Shown here: piece after piece, positions 1 to 9,500 of the stretch
How positions within the stretch are numbered: the first letter of the stretch is position 1
Layout of the letters: each line of letters begins with the position of its first letter
Assembly (NCBI RefSeq): GCF_017876755.1
Contig: NZ_JAGIOO010000001.1
Span: forward strand, 4,883,786 to 4,947,785
Origin: Crossiella equi
GTDB taxonomy: Bacteria > Actinomycetota > Actinomycetes > Mycobacteriales > Pseudonocardiaceae
Direction of reading: 5' to 3'
Length of the DNA stretch: 64,000 bases
Position numbers and translations under genes: made by a program
The notes under the pieces: generated by a model
What the model was told of the DNA's origin: nothing
Seen by the model: only the letters and a program-made list of their open reading frames with translations
The model's database searches: none

Positions 1-623
1 TCCGAGGGCTGGTCCGGCGTGTGGGCGCCGAGCAGCCAGGCCGCCTCGTGCTCGTTGACCACCAGCGGGTCCAGCGCGGCGAGCGCGGTCGCGGTGAGCG
101 GCGCGGGCGGGGACAGGTTGAGCACGGCCCGGACCCCGGCCTCACCGGCGAGCTCCACCGCCCGCAGCGCGGCGGGCAGCGGTACCTCCAGCGAGACCAG
201 CACGACCGTGGAGATGGCGATCACGGTGGCCGCGCGGTCGATGTCCGCGCTGGTCAGCGTGCCGTTCGCCCCCGGGGAGACCACGATCGAGTTCTCCCCG
301 TCCGGGGTGAGCACGACGTGGGCGATACCGGTGGGCCGGTCGGGGGTCCGCACGTGCTCGGTGCGCACCCCCGCCGACCGCATCGACTCCAGCAGCAGCT
401 GGCCGTGCTCGTCATCGCCGACCGCGCCCAGGAACGCGACCCCCGCCCCGAGCCGGGCGGCCGCGACCGCCTGGTTCGCACCCTTCCCGCCGGGAGAGAC
501 GCGGAGGTCGGTGCCGAGGACGGTCTCCCCGGCGCCGGGGCGGCGGGGCACCGAGGTGACCAGGTCCGCGTTGGCGGACCCGACCACCACGACGTCCGTG
601 AGGGCGGTCAGCGAGGTGATCAC
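1..623 (-). CDS. rbsK: Ribokinase (PfkB family), 3' part cut by window edge
   Basis: Phosphorylates ribose at O5 in the cytoplasm after ABC import. Reading the minus strand from GTG at 623 gives MITSLTALTDVVVVGSANAD, then the PfkB N-terminal sugar-binding signature GGKGANQAVAAARLGA (about residues 46-61) and a Rossmann-like core continuing to the window edge, so the C-terminal ATP-binding and catalytic end is missing. The GTG start overlaps the stop of rbsB (620-622) in a GTGA arrangement, implying translational coupling as last visible gene of the lacI-rbsACBB-rbsK operon. Another PfkB sugar kinase is possible, but the transporter context favours ribokinase. Confidence 0.9.
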   Translation of the reverse strand, partial: MITSLTALTDVVVVGSANADLVTSVPRRPGAGETVLGTDLRVSPGGKGANQAVAAARLGAGVAFLGAVGDDEHGQLLLESMRSAGVRTEHVRTPDRPTGIAHVVLTPDGENSIVVSPGANGTLTSADIDRAATVIAISTVVLVSLEVPLPAALRAVELAGEAGVRAVLNLSPPAPLTATALAALDPLVVNEHEAAWLLGAHTPDQPS

Positions 624-1555
624 TTCTTGAACTCGGCCACGTTGTCCTTGGTGACGACCTTCACCGGGACCGCGATCTTCGCCTCGGGGGCCTCGTTCTT
701 GGTGGTCTTCACGGCCTGCTCGATCGCCATGCGGCCCAGCTCCTTGGGCTGCTGCGCGATGGTCGCGGCCAGCTTGCCGGACTCGATGGCGGTCAGCGCG
801 TCGGTGTTGCCGTCGAAGCCGACGACCTGGATGTCCTTGCCCGCGCGGTCCCCGAGGGCCTGCACGGCGCCCAGCGCCATGTCGTCGTTCTCCGCGAAGA
901 TGCCCTTGGTGCCCGCCTGGGCCTGGAGCAGGTCGGTGGTCACCGAGAGGCCCTTGGCCTTGTCGAACTCCGCGGTCTGGGTCGCGGCGACCTTGACGGC
1001 CGAGGCGTTCTTGATGTTGTTCGTGAAGCCCTGGCCGCGGTCGCGGCTGGCGGAGGTGCCCAGGATGCCCTGCAGGTGCAGCACGTCGCCGCTGCCCACG
1101 AGCTTGGCCAGGGTGTCCGCCGCGAGCTGCCCGCCCTGCACGTTGTCCGAGGCGATGAACGAGGCGATCTTGGCGTTGTTGATCGCGCGGTCCACGGCGA
1201 TGACCGGGATGTTGGCGTTCTCCGCGGCCTTGGCGGCCGGGGTGGCCTGGTCGGAGTCGACCGCGTTGATGATGATCGCCTTCACGCCCTGGCTCACGAA
1301 GTTCTGCACCTGCGAGAGCTGGGTGTTGGCGTCACCCTGCGCGTCGTTGACGACGAGCTTGACGCCTGCCTTGTCGGCGGCCTCCTGCGCGGCGTCCTTC
1401 AGCACGTTGAAGAACGGGTTCGCCAGGGAGGAGATCGTCATGCCGATCACGGGCTGACCGGAGGCGGAGCCACCGCTCGCACCGCCGCACGCCGCGGTGA
1501 ACGCCAGGGTCGACGCCGCCAGGGTGGCGAGCACGGCGCGGTTGAGCATCTTCAT
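620..1555 (-). CDS. rbsB: Ribose-type ABC transporter substrate-binding lipoprotein (copy 1)
   Basis: Extracytoplasmic sugar receptor that delivers substrate to the RbsAC importer. 311 residues; a lipoprotein signal ends in the lipobox LAFTAACGG (Cys about 23), followed by a periplasmic-binding-protein type I fold with family motifs VIGMTISSLANPFF, INAVDSDQATPA, AENDDMALGAVQALG and VVGFDGN. It lies directly downstream of a paralogue and overlaps rbsK by 4 nt. Start at 1555 (MKMLN) has a GGAAAGG ribosome-binding site about 11 nt upstream; the internal ATG two codons later is the alternative. Ribose specificity is inferred from rbsK and RbsA/RbsC; other pentoses or autoinducer-like ligands cannot be excluded. 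Confidence 0.92.
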   Translation of the reverse strand: MKMLNRAVLATLAASTLAFTAACGGASGGSASGQPVIGMTISSLANPFFNVLKDAAQEAADKAGVKLVVNDAQGDANTQLSQVQNFVSQGVKAIIINAVDSDQATPAAKAAENANIPVIAVDRAINNAKIASFIASDNVQGGQLAADTLAKLVGSGDVLHLQGILGTSASRDRGQGFTNNIKNASAVKVAATQTAEFDKAKGLSVTTDLLQAQAGTKGIFAENDDMALGAVQALGDRAGKDIQVVGFDGNTDALTAIESGKLAATIAQQPKELGRMAIEQAVKTTKNEAPEAKIAVPVKVVTKDNVAEFKK

Positions 1556-1606
1556 GGAGGGGTTACCTTTCCTTGCCTACCGGGTGGGGGCCGGTGGTCA
1601 TAGGGC

Positions 1607-2557
1607 TCAGGAGGTCGTCAGGAACTCTTGGACGTTGGCCTTCGTGACGACGCGAACCGGGATCTCGATGAGGTTCCGGACGGTTTCGCCCCGCAGGTAC
1701 TTCACGGCCTGTTCGACTGCCTGGCGGCCCAGCTCCTTCGGCTGCTGGGCGATGGTGGCGGCGAGCTTCCCGCTGTTCACCGCGGCGAGGGCCTCGGGGG
1801 TGCCGTCGAAGCCGACGACCTTGACCTCGTTGCCCGCCTTGTCACCGAGCGCCTGCACGGCGCCCAGCGCCATGTCGTCGTTCTCGGCGAAGAGGCCCTT
1901 CACATTGGGCTTGGCGGTGAGCATCTGGGCGGTGACCGCCATGCCCCTCGCCCGGTCGAAGTCCGCGGACTTCTGCTCGGCGATGCGCACGCTGGAGCGC
2001 AGGGCCAGGCCCTGCTGGAAGCCCTCGCCCCGGTCCCGGCTGGCGGAGGTGCCGAGCAGGCCCTGCAGGTGCAGCACCTCGCCCGGACCGGTGGCCTTGG
2101 CCAGCGCGGCGGCGGCGTCCACGCCGCCCTGGACGTTGTCGGAGGACACCTCGGAGATCACCCGGCCGCCGGTCACCGCGCGGTCGACGGCGACCAGCGG
2201 GATGCGCGCGGTCTCCGCCGCGGCCGCCATCTTGCCGGACTGCTGGGTGTCCACCGGGTTGAGCAGGATGGCCTTCACCCGCTGGCTGATCAGGCTCTGC
2301 ACCTGCGTCAGCTGCGTGGTCACGTCGTTGTTCGCGTCCATGAACACCACGCGGACGCCGAACTCGGCCTGCGCCTGCTCCACCCCCTCCTTGAGCTGGA
2401 GGAAGAACGGGTTGGTGAGCGTCGAGGAGGCGAAGCCGATGACGATCTCACCGTTGGGGGCCGGCTTGTTCGAGTCGCTGCCCGAGTCGCACGCTGCGAC
2501 GAACAGGAGCGCGGCTGACGTCGCGGCGGCGAGGATGGTCCGCCTGGTGTGCCTCAT
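1607..2557 (-). CDS. Ribose-type ABC transporter substrate-binding lipoprotein (copy 2)
   Basis: 316 residues with a lipoprotein signal (lipobox FVAACDSG, Cys about 23) and the same periplasmic-binding-protein fold as the next gene. The two share long blocks such as LTNPFF/LANPFF, VIxEVSSDNVQGG, LHLQGLLGTSASRDRG, GLFAENDDMALGAVQALGDKAG and ATIAQQPKELGR, so this is a tandem duplication that has diverged. It stands between rbsC and rbsB copy 1 with short gaps (35 and 51 bp). Two receptors feeding one permease could widen ligand range or affinity. Cytoplasmic steps are shared through RbsA and RbsK. Confidence 0.9.
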   Translation of the reverse strand: MRHTRRTILAAATSAALLFVAACDSGSDSNKPAPNGEIVIGFASSTLTNPFFLQLKEGVEQAQAEFGVRVVFMDANNDVTTQLTQVQSLISQRVKAILLNPVDTQQSGKMAAAAETARIPLVAVDRAVTGGRVISEVSSDNVQGGVDAAAALAKATGPGEVLHLQGLLGTSASRDRGEGFQQGLALRSSVRIAEQKSADFDRARGMAVTAQMLTAKPNVKGLFAENDDMALGAVQALGDKAGNEVKVVGFDGTPEALAAVNSGKLAATIAQQPKELGRQAVEQAVKYLRGETVRNLIEIPVRVVTKANVQEFLTTS

Positions 2558-2592
2558 TGCGAGTGGTTCCCTTTCCTAGCTGGTCCGTGCGG

Positions 2593-3564
2593 TCAGCGAC
2601 TGCGGCGGCGAAGCGTGTCGAACAGGACTGCCACGGCGATGACCACACCGATGACGACCTGCTGCCAGAAAGGAGAAACCTGGACCAGATTGAGCCCGTT
2701 GCGCAACACCGCGAGAACAAGGGCTCCAATGAACGCACCACTGGCGCGTCCAACCCCGCCCGAGAGGGAGGCCCCGCCGATCACCACGGCGGCGATCGCG
2801 TCCAGCTCGTAGCCCACGGCGGCCTGGGGTCCCGCGGAGCCGAGGCGGCCCGCCAGCAGGATGCCCGCGATGCCCGCGAACAGGCCGGACAGCGCGTAGA
2901 TGACGAGCTTGTTCTTCTTGACGTCGATGCCGGAGAGCAGCGCCGCCTCCTCGTTGCCGCCGATCGCGTACATCGTGCGGCCCACGTAGGTGCGGTTGAG
3001 GATGAAGCTGGTGAGACCAAGAACACCCAGCATGACCAGGAGCGGCACCGGCAGGAAGCTGCCGAGCGTGGAGCCCAGGAAGGTCACCGCGTCCGGGGTC
3101 ATCTTGGGCGCGCCCTGCGAGATCACCAGGGTCAGGCCGCGGGCGACGCTGAGCATGGCCAGCGTGGCGATGAAGGCGGGCAGCCTGCCGTAGGCGACCA
3201 GCACGCCGTTGACCAGACCGGCCAGCGCGCCGGTGGCCAGGCCGACCACGAGCGCGAGCCCGCCGGGCAGTCCGGTCTCGGCCGCGGTGTAGGCGGAGAC
3301 GATCCCGGCCAGCGCGGCCACGCTGCCCACGGACAGGTCCACGCCGGAGGAGACGATCACGAAGCTCTGGCCGAAGGCGAGCACCGCGACCACGGCCGCC
3401 TGCACACCGACGTTGAGCAGGTTCTGGGCGGTCAGGAAGGTCGGGGTGAGCAGGCTCAGTGCGATGACGAGCAGCAGCAGGCCGCCGAGCGCGCCGTTGT
3501 CGGAGAGGAGCTTGCCGACAGCGGGTACCCGGCGCCGCTGCTGGGTGGGGGCGGTGGTGGTCAT
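2593..3564 (-). CDS. rbsC: Ribose ABC transporter permease
   Basis: Membrane channel subunit (BPD_transp_2 / RbsC family), 323 residues from ATG 3564 (MTTTAPTQQRRRVPAVGKLL). Hydrophobic segments are spread along the whole length, with the family motif FVIVSSGVDLSVGSVAALAG near residue 80 and GGASLSGGVGRASGAFIGAL near residue 260 (RbsA contact region). The start overlaps the rbsA stop (ATGA, 3561-3564), so translation is coupled; an upstream extension in frame to 3657 exists but runs back into rbsA and is rejected. It pairs with RbsA and the two RbsB-like receptors. Confidence 0.92.
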   Translation of the reverse strand: MTTTAPTQQRRRVPAVGKLLSDNGALGGLLLLVIALSLLTPTFLTAQNLLNVGVQAAVVAVLAFGQSFVIVSSGVDLSVGSVAALAGIVSAYTAAETGLPGGLALVVGLATGALAGLVNGVLVAYGRLPAFIATLAMLSVARGLTLVISQGAPKMTPDAVTFLGSTLGSFLPVPLLVMLGVLGLTSFILNRTYVGRTMYAIGGNEEAALLSGIDVKKNKLVIYALSGLFAGIAGILLAGRLGSAGPQAAVGYELDAIAAVVIGGASLSGGVGRASGAFIGALVLAVLRNGLNLVQVSPFWQQVVIGVVIAVAVLFDTLRRRSR

Positions 3565-5177
3565 GCTCGCTGCTCCTGGTTGTTCTCGACGGTGAGCCCG
3601 CCGGGTTCTTCGTGGTCCACGAGGACCTTCTGCTCGGCTTCCTCGGCCTCGTTCCACGCCGCGTTGAACGCGGGCACGCGGCCGCGGGTACGGGCCGCCG
3701 GGTCGGAGACGGCCAGCGCCATCACCGAGTCCTGCGTGGCCTCGGCCGCGTTCAGCTCACCGGCCACGCGGCCACCGGCCATGACCAGCACGCGGTCGCT
3801 CATCCCGATCACCTCGGGCAGGTCGCTGGAGATCAGCACCACGGCGCGGCCGTTCGCGGTCATCTGGTTGATCAGCTCGTAGATCTCGACCTTGGCGCCC
3901 ACGTCCACGCCCCGGGTCGGCTCGTCCAGCACGAGCACCTGCGGGTCGGCCAGCAGCCACTTGCCGATGGCGATCTTCTGCTGGTTGCCGCCGGAGAGCT
4001 CCTTGACGGTCTGCCCCAGCCCGGAGCAGCGCACGCGCAGCTTGCCCGAGATCTCCTCGGCCCGGGCGCGCTGGCCCTTGCGGTCCACCACCCCGGCCTT
4101 GGTCGCCCCGCGCATGGTGACCAGGCCGAGGTTCTCCCCGACGCTTCCGGTCAGCACCAGGCCCTGGCCCTTGCGGTCCTCCGGCACCAGGCCGAGCCCG
4201 GCGCGCATGGTGGCCCTGACGTTGCCCGAGGCCAGGCGCTGACCGGCGATCTCCACCGTGCCGGAGTCGTAGCCGTCCACGCCGAAGACCGCGCGGGCCA
4301 CCTCGGTGCGGCCGGAGCCGACCAGGCCCGCGATGCCGAGCACCTCGCCCGCGCGCACCTGGAAGGACACGTCGTCGAACACCCCCGCGCGGCACAGCTT
4401 GTCGACCTTGAGCGCGACCTCGCCGCCCTCTTCGGCCCGGCGCGGGTACTGGTCCTCGATGGCGCGTCCGACCATCAGGCGCACCATCTCGTCCTCGGTG
4501 GACCCGGCGGGCAGCACGCCCACCGAGCGGCCGTCACGCAGGACCGTGATGCGGTCGGCGACGCGGCGGATCTCCTCGAGGTGGTGGGTGATGAACACCA
4601 GGCCGACGCCCTGGCCGCGCAGCTGGTCCATGATCTCCAGCAGCCGGTCGGTCTCGCTCTCGGTGAGCACCGCGGTCGGCTCGTCCAGCACCAGGATCCG
4701 GGCGTCCTGGTCGAGCGCGCGGGCGATCTCCACCATCTGCTGCTGCGCGATGCCCAGCTTGCCCATCGGGGTGGCCGGGTCGACCTTCAGGCCCACGCGC
4801 TCCAGCAGCGGCACGGCGTCGCGGCGCATGCGGCGGTGGTCCACCACGCCGAAGCGGCGCGGCTGGCGGCCGAGGAACAGGTTCTCCGCCACCGAGAGCT
4901 GGTTGACCAGCGTCAGCTCCTGGTAGATGACCGCGAGCCCGAGCGAGCGGGCGTGCTGCGGGGAGGTGATCCGCACCGGCTGGCCGTCCAGGAAGACCTG
5001 ACCGGCGTCCGGCCGGTGCACCCCGGCCAGCACCTTCACCAGCGTGGACTTGCCTGCCCCGTTCTCACCGAGCAGGACGTGCACCTCACCCGCGCGCACT
5101 TCGAGGTCCACATCGGCCAGCGCGAGCGCGCCGGTGAACTTCTTGGTGACTCCCTCAACGCGGAGCAGGACGCTCAT
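3561..5177 (-). CDS. rbsA: Ribose ABC transporter ATPase, tandem nucleotide-binding domains
   Basis: Energises the importer at the inner face of the membrane. 538 residues from ATG 5177 (MSVLLRVEGVTKKF), preceded by GGAGGAAC and overlapping the lacI stop by ATGA. First NBD has Walker A GENGAGKST, a Q-loop region and Walker B ILVLDEPTAVL; the second has the degenerate GLVGSGRTEVA Walker A typical of RbsA and signature LSGGNQQK plus VLVLDEPTRGVD. A C-terminal tail of about 40 residues after the usual end (rich in Glu and Ala, ending NNQEQRA) is longer than in enterobacterial RbsA. The longer frame to 5201 lacks its own ribosome-binding site. Confidence 0.93.
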   Translation of the reverse strand: MSVLLRVEGVTKKFTGALALADVDLEVRAGEVHVLLGENGAGKSTLVKVLAGVHRPDAGQVFLDGQPVRITSPQHARSLGLAVIYQELTLVNQLSVAENLFLGRQPRRFGVVDHRRMRRDAVPLLERVGLKVDPATPMGKLGIAQQQMVEIARALDQDARILVLDEPTAVLTESETDRLLEIMDQLRGQGVGLVFITHHLEEIRRVADRITVLRDGRSVGVLPAGSTEDEMVRLMVGRAIEDQYPRRAEEGGEVALKVDKLCRAGVFDDVSFQVRAGEVLGIAGLVGSGRTEVARAVFGVDGYDSGTVEIAGQRLASGNVRATMRAGLGLVPEDRKGQGLVLTGSVGENLGLVTMRGATKAGVVDRKGQRARAEEISGKLRVRCSGLGQTVKELSGGNQQKIAIGKWLLADPQVLVLDEPTRGVDVGAKVEIYELINQMTANGRAVVLISSDLPEVIGMSDRVLVMAGGRVAGELNAAEATQDSVMALAVSDPAARTRGRVPAFNAAWNEAEEAEQKVLVDHEEPGGLTVENNQEQRA

Positions 5178-6178
5178 GCAGTTCCTCCGGGTTCGCCACA
5201 CGAGGCGCGGGCGATCAACTTGGCGGACAGGCTCACGTCCCGGGCGGGCACACCCGAGATGAGGCCGAGCAGCTCGCGGACGGCCGCGCCGCCCATGTCC
5301 TGGGTGGGCTGGGCGATCACCGTGATCGGCGGGTCGAACAGGGGGAACCAGTCCAGGTCGTCGTAGACGGCCAGACCGACGTCCTCCGGCAGCCGCAGCT
5401 TGCGCCTGCGCACCTCTTCCAGCGCGCCCAGGCCCATCAGGTTGTCCATCGCGACCAGCACGGTCGGCGGCTCGGCGGCGTCGAGCAGCTCCCCGGCGGC
5501 GCGGGCGCCGCTGGCCCGGCGGAAGTCGCCGTGCGCGACCCGGACCACGGCCTCCGGACCGCCCAGCTCGGCCAGCGCGGTGTTGAAGGCGACCAGCCGC
5601 TCGCGGCCGGTGCTGGTGTTCTCCGGGCCCGGGATCACGCCGATGCGGCGGTGGCCCAGCTTGAGCAGGTGCTCGGCCAGGTCGTGCAGCGCGGTGTCGC
5701 CCTCGGCCTGGATCACCGGGGCGTCCGAGCCCGCGACCGTGCGGTCCAGCAGCACCAGCGGCACCCCGCTGTCGGTGACCTCGGTCAGCCAGGCCGGGTC
5801 GTCACTGGCCGGGCAGACCACCAGGCCGTCCACGCGGCGGTCCAGCAGCGTGCGCACGTACCGGCGCTGCTGCTCGTCGCTCTCGTCCGCGTTGCCGAAG
5901 ATCACGCAGTACCCGTGCTTGCGGGCCTCGTCCTCGACCGCCCTGGCGATCTCCCCGAAGAAGGGGTTCAGCAGGTCGCTGATCACCAGGCCGAGGGTCT
6001 GCGTGGAGTGCAGTCGCAGGGAACGTGCCAGGACATTGGGGCGGTAGCCCAGCTCCGCGACCGCCGCGAGCACTCGCTCGCGGGTGGCGTCGGTGGGCGC
6101 GGCGTGGCCGTTCAGCACCCGGGACACCGTGGCGGTGGAGACGCCCGCACGCAGCGCGACGTCTTTCATGGTCGCCAA
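5174..6178 (-). CDS. LacI-family transcriptional regulator of the ribose operon
   Basis: 334 residues: N-terminal LacI helix-turn-helix (KDVALRAGVSTATVSRVLNG, residues about 5-24, hinge region to about 60) and a C-terminal periplasmic-binding-protein-like ligand domain (LGLVISDLLNPFF, VRTLLDRRVDGLVV, HLLKLGHRRIGVIPGP). The chosen start is TTG at 6178 because GGAGG lies 9 nt upstream; ATG at 6169 is the alternative. It is the first gene of the operon and overlaps rbsA, so it would control its own synthesis through the twin dyad at 6243-6283. Likely a repressor released by a pentose ligand; the ligand is inferred from context. Confidence 0.9.
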   Translation of the reverse strand: MATMKDVALRAGVSTATVSRVLNGHAAPTDATRERVLAAVAELGYRPNVLARSLRLHSTQTLGLVISDLLNPFFGEIARAVEDEARKHGYCVIFGNADESDEQQRRYVRTLLDRRVDGLVVCPASDDPAWLTEVTDSGVPLVLLDRTVAGSDAPVIQAEGDTALHDLAEHLLKLGHRRIGVIPGPENTSTGRERLVAFNTALAELGGPEAVVRVAHGDFRRASGARAAGELLDAAEPPTVLVAMDNLMGLGALEEVRRRKLRLPEDVGLAVYDDLDWFPLFDPPITVIAQPTQDMGGAAVRELLGLISGVPARDVSLSAKLIARASCGEPGGTA

Positions 6179-6242
6179 CGACCCGATCCTCCAGACGTGG
6201 GTGGGGAAGTCCCCCGTCGTGTATCCGACTTACTACGTTCCG

Positions 6243-6283
6243 TTGTGTATTCGATTACAGGGGAAGGTTAATCGAATACACAA
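6243..6283 (-). promoter_or_regulatory. Promoter of lacI-rbs operon with twin LacI-type operator
   Basis: Two 15-nt arms (6243-6257 and 6269-6283) are perfect inverted repeats of each other around an 11-nt spacer. Each arm is itself a near-dyad centred on TCGA (TGTATTCGATTACA at 6246-6259), and the two TCGA centres are 21 bp apart, two helical turns. On the minus strand a -35-like TTGTGT (6283-6278) and a -10-like TGTAAT (6259-6254), 18 bp apart, fall one in each arm, so a bound regulator would cover the promoter. The AT-rich sequence stands out from its surroundings. Assignment to the adjacent LacI protein is inference. Confidence 0.72.
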
Positions 6284-6524
6284 GCCGCCAAAAGACCTGT
6301 ATCGGTTCAGTAGCCAACAGATCGCGGAGGGTTAACCCGGACGAGATGTAGGTATTCGCACGGATGTCTCCGTGACGCCCTTGCGGGCAGACTCCTCGGT
6401 GTGGGAGCCGGAGGTACTCCTCCCCCGCCAGCCGCGCGGTGAGGCGGGGTGGGGAGTCCGACAGCAGCAGGTCCTGCGGAGCGAACCGGAGGGGGTTTCG
6501 CCGAGGGGGCAGGACCGGCAACAA
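6284..6524. other. Intergenic region, no gene supported
   Basis: About 240 bp between the rbs promoter and the terminator of the giant surface-protein gene. It contains one short perfect palindrome, GGGTTAACCC (6329-6338), and GC-rich tracts. Reading frames across it have no family resemblance or plausible ribosome-binding site. Confidence 0.5.
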
Positions 6525-6558
6525 GAAGGGCCGCCATCTGGGGAGATGGCGGCCCTTC
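6525..6558 (-). terminator. Rho-independent terminator of the SdrD-like gene
   Basis: Perfect 15-bp stem (6525-6539 pairs with 6544-6558) with a GGGG/CCCC tetraloop, immediately downstream of the stop at 6577 and followed on the minus strand by TTGTTG. Stem strength and position leave little doubt. Confidence 0.85.
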
Positions 6559-6576
6559 GGCTACTCAGTCAGCTGG

Positions 6577-9500
6577 TCAGGCGTCGTTGCTCCGCCGCCT
6601 GCGACCGGCCAGCAGCATCAGCGCCGCGCCGCCGCCCAGGGCGAGCGCGCCCAGAGCGATCAGCCACGCCACGTCCGCACCGGTGTCGGCCAGCTTGCCG
6701 TCACCGGAGGTACCGGTCCACGGGTCTTCCCCACCGGGCTGCGGAGCGGGGGCCAGCAGGCCCGCGTCCACCGTGAGGTTCTCCCGCTTGCCCGCACCCA
6801 GCTCCACCGGCTTGCTGCACCCGGTGGCGGGATCGGCGTCGGAGTCCTTGGCCGCGTCCCCGGCCCCGGCCTTCGTCGGGGTGTAGCCCGACAGCGCCGA
6901 TGGCAGGTTCTTCAGGCCGAAGCACACCGTGTACGTGCCGTCCGGCAGGCCCTCCACGAGGTACTTGCCGTCCTTGCCGCTGGTGGTCTCGGTGACGGTC
7001 TTGCCGTCCTTGTCGACCACCTTGACCGGCACGCCCTCGACGCCGGGCTCACCGTCGTCCTGCAGGCCGTTGCCGTTCTTGTCGACCCACACGTAGTCGC
7101 CGAGCCGGTTGACCGGCGGGGCGATACCGGCGTCCAGCGTCAGGTCCTCCGGGGAGTCCACGCCGAGCGTCGTGGGCTTGGTGCACCACGTCGCCGGGTC
7201 GACGTCGGAGTCCTTGTCAGCGGTGCCGGCGTTCGGCTTGGTCACCTGGTAGTCGCCGTACGGCGCGGGCAGCGACTTGCCGTCGAAGCAGACCGTGTAG
7301 GCCCCGTCCGGCAGCTTGTCGAAGAGGTACTTGCCCGCCTCGTCGGTCTTCGTGGTGCCGAGCTCCTTGCCCTCGGCGTTCTTGAGGACCGCGCTCACCC
7401 CGGCCACCGGCTTCTCGTCGGCGTCCTGGACCCCGTTGCGGTTGGCGTCCACCCAGACGTAGTCACCCAGCTTGTTGGGCGGCCGGATGCCCAAGTCGAC
7501 GGTGAGGTTCTCCCGCTTGCCGACCGTGAGCTCCACCGGGTTGGTGCAGCCGCCGAACTCCGGGTCGGAGTCCTTCGCGTCGTCGGACCCCGCGTTCGGC
7601 CTGGTGGGCAGGTAGCCCGCGTACTCGGCCGGGAGGGTCGTCAGGTCGAAGCACACCTGGTAGAGCCCGTTGGGCAGGTCCTCGAAGAGGTACTTGCCCT
7701 GCTCGTTCGTCTTCGTGGTGACGGTCTCGCCGGACTTCGTGGTGGCCTTGACGGTCACCCCGGGCACCGGCTTCTCGTCCGGGTCCTGCACGCCGTCGCG
7801 GTTGGTGTCCACCCAGACGTAGTCGCCGAGGCGGTTCACCGGCTGGACCAGGCCCGCGTCCAGCGAGAGGTCCTGCCGCTTGCCCGGGCCGAGCGCGACC
7901 ACCGGCGTGCACCCCGTGGTGGGGTCCGCGTCGGAGTCGGTCGTGGCGGCGCCGGTCTTGGGCGTGGTCAGCGTGAAGTCGCCGACCGTCGACGGCAGGT
8001 TCTTGGTGTCGAAGCAGACCTGGTAGGAGCCGTCCGGCAGGTCGGTGAACAGGTACTTGCCCTGCTCGTCGGTCGTCGTCTCGGCGACCTTCGTGCCGTC
8101 CGCGGTCTGCAGCACGGCCTTCACGCCGGGCACGGGCTGCTCGTTCGTGTCCTGCTGGCCGTTCTTGTTGGTGTCGACCCAGACGTAGTCACCGAGCTGG
8201 TTGACCGGCGCGACCAGGCCCGCGTCGACCGTGAGGTCCTCCCGCTTGCCCGGGCCGAGCTCGACCGGCTTGGTGCAGCCGGTGGCGGGGTCGGCGTCGG
8301 AGTCCTTGTCGGAGGCACCGCCGTTCTGCTTGGTGACCTGGTAGTCCCCGACCGTCGCGGGCAGCTTCGCGAGGTCGAAGCACACCGTGAACGAGCCGTC
8401 CGGGAGCTGGTCGAACAGGTACTTGCCGGACTCGTTGGTCGTCGTGCTGCCGACCGTGGTCCCGGTGGCGTCCTTGACCACGACGGTCACACCCGGCACG
8501 GGCTTCTCGTCGGTGTCCTGGACCCCGTTCTTGTTCGCGTCGACCCAGACGTAGTCACCCAGCTTGTTCGGCGGGCTGACCAGACCGGCGTCCAGCGACA
8601 GGTTCTGCCGCTTGCCCGGGCCGAGCGCGACCACCGGCGTGCACCCCGTGGTGGGGTCGGCGTCGGAGTCGGTCTCGTCTGAACCGGTGTTCACCGAGGT
8701 CAGCGTGTAGTCGCCGACCGTCGACGGCAGGTTCTTCGTGTCGAAGCAGACCTTGTACGAACCGTCCGGCAGGTCCTCGAAGAGGTACTTGCCCTGCTCG
8801 TTCGTCGTGGTGCTGCCGACGACCGTGCCGTCCGCGGTCTGCAGCACGGCCTTCACGCCGGGCACGGGCTTCTCCGCCGCGTCCTGCTGGCCGTTCTTGT
8901 TGGCGTCCACCCAGACGTAGTCGCCGAGGCGGTTCACCGGCTGCTGCAGGCCGAGGTCCAGCGTCAGGTTCTGCCGCTTGCCCGGACCGAGGTCCACCGG
9001 CTCCGTGCAGCCCGTGGCCGGGTCCGCGTCGGAGTCCTTGGTGTCGTCACCGGCGTACTGCTTGGTCGGCACGTAGTCCGCCACCGCCTGCGGCAGGTTG
9101 CCCAGGCTGAAGCAGACCGAGAACTTGCCGTCCGGGAGCTGGTCGAACAGGTACTTGCCGTCCGCGCCGGTGGTCGTGGTGCCGACCGTGGCGCCGGTGG
9201 CGTCCTTGACCACGACGGTCACGCCCGGCACGGGCTTCTCGTCGGTGTCCTGGAGGCCGTTCTTGTTCGCGTCGATCCAGACGTAGTCGCCCAGCTTGTT
9301 GGGCGGGCTGACCAGACCGGCGTCCAGCGTGAGGTTCTGGCGCTTGCCCTGGCCGAGCTGGACCACCGGCGTGCAGCCGGTCACCGGGTCGGCGTCGGAG
9401 TCGGTCTCGTCGGCACCGGTGTTGTTCGAGGTCAGCGCATAGTCGCCGACCGCGGCGGGCAGGTTCTTCAGGTCGAAGCACACCTGGTACGAACCGTCGG

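Noticed and set aside
6439-8682. Long plus-strand reading frame (747 codons) opposite the SdrD-like gene, and similar long frames opposite rbsA, DnaB, the SGNH genes and the FAD oxidase
   Set aside because: Products are Arg/Gly/Pro/His-rich with no domain, as expected for antisense frames of high-GC coding DNA; the opposite strand has clear protein families.
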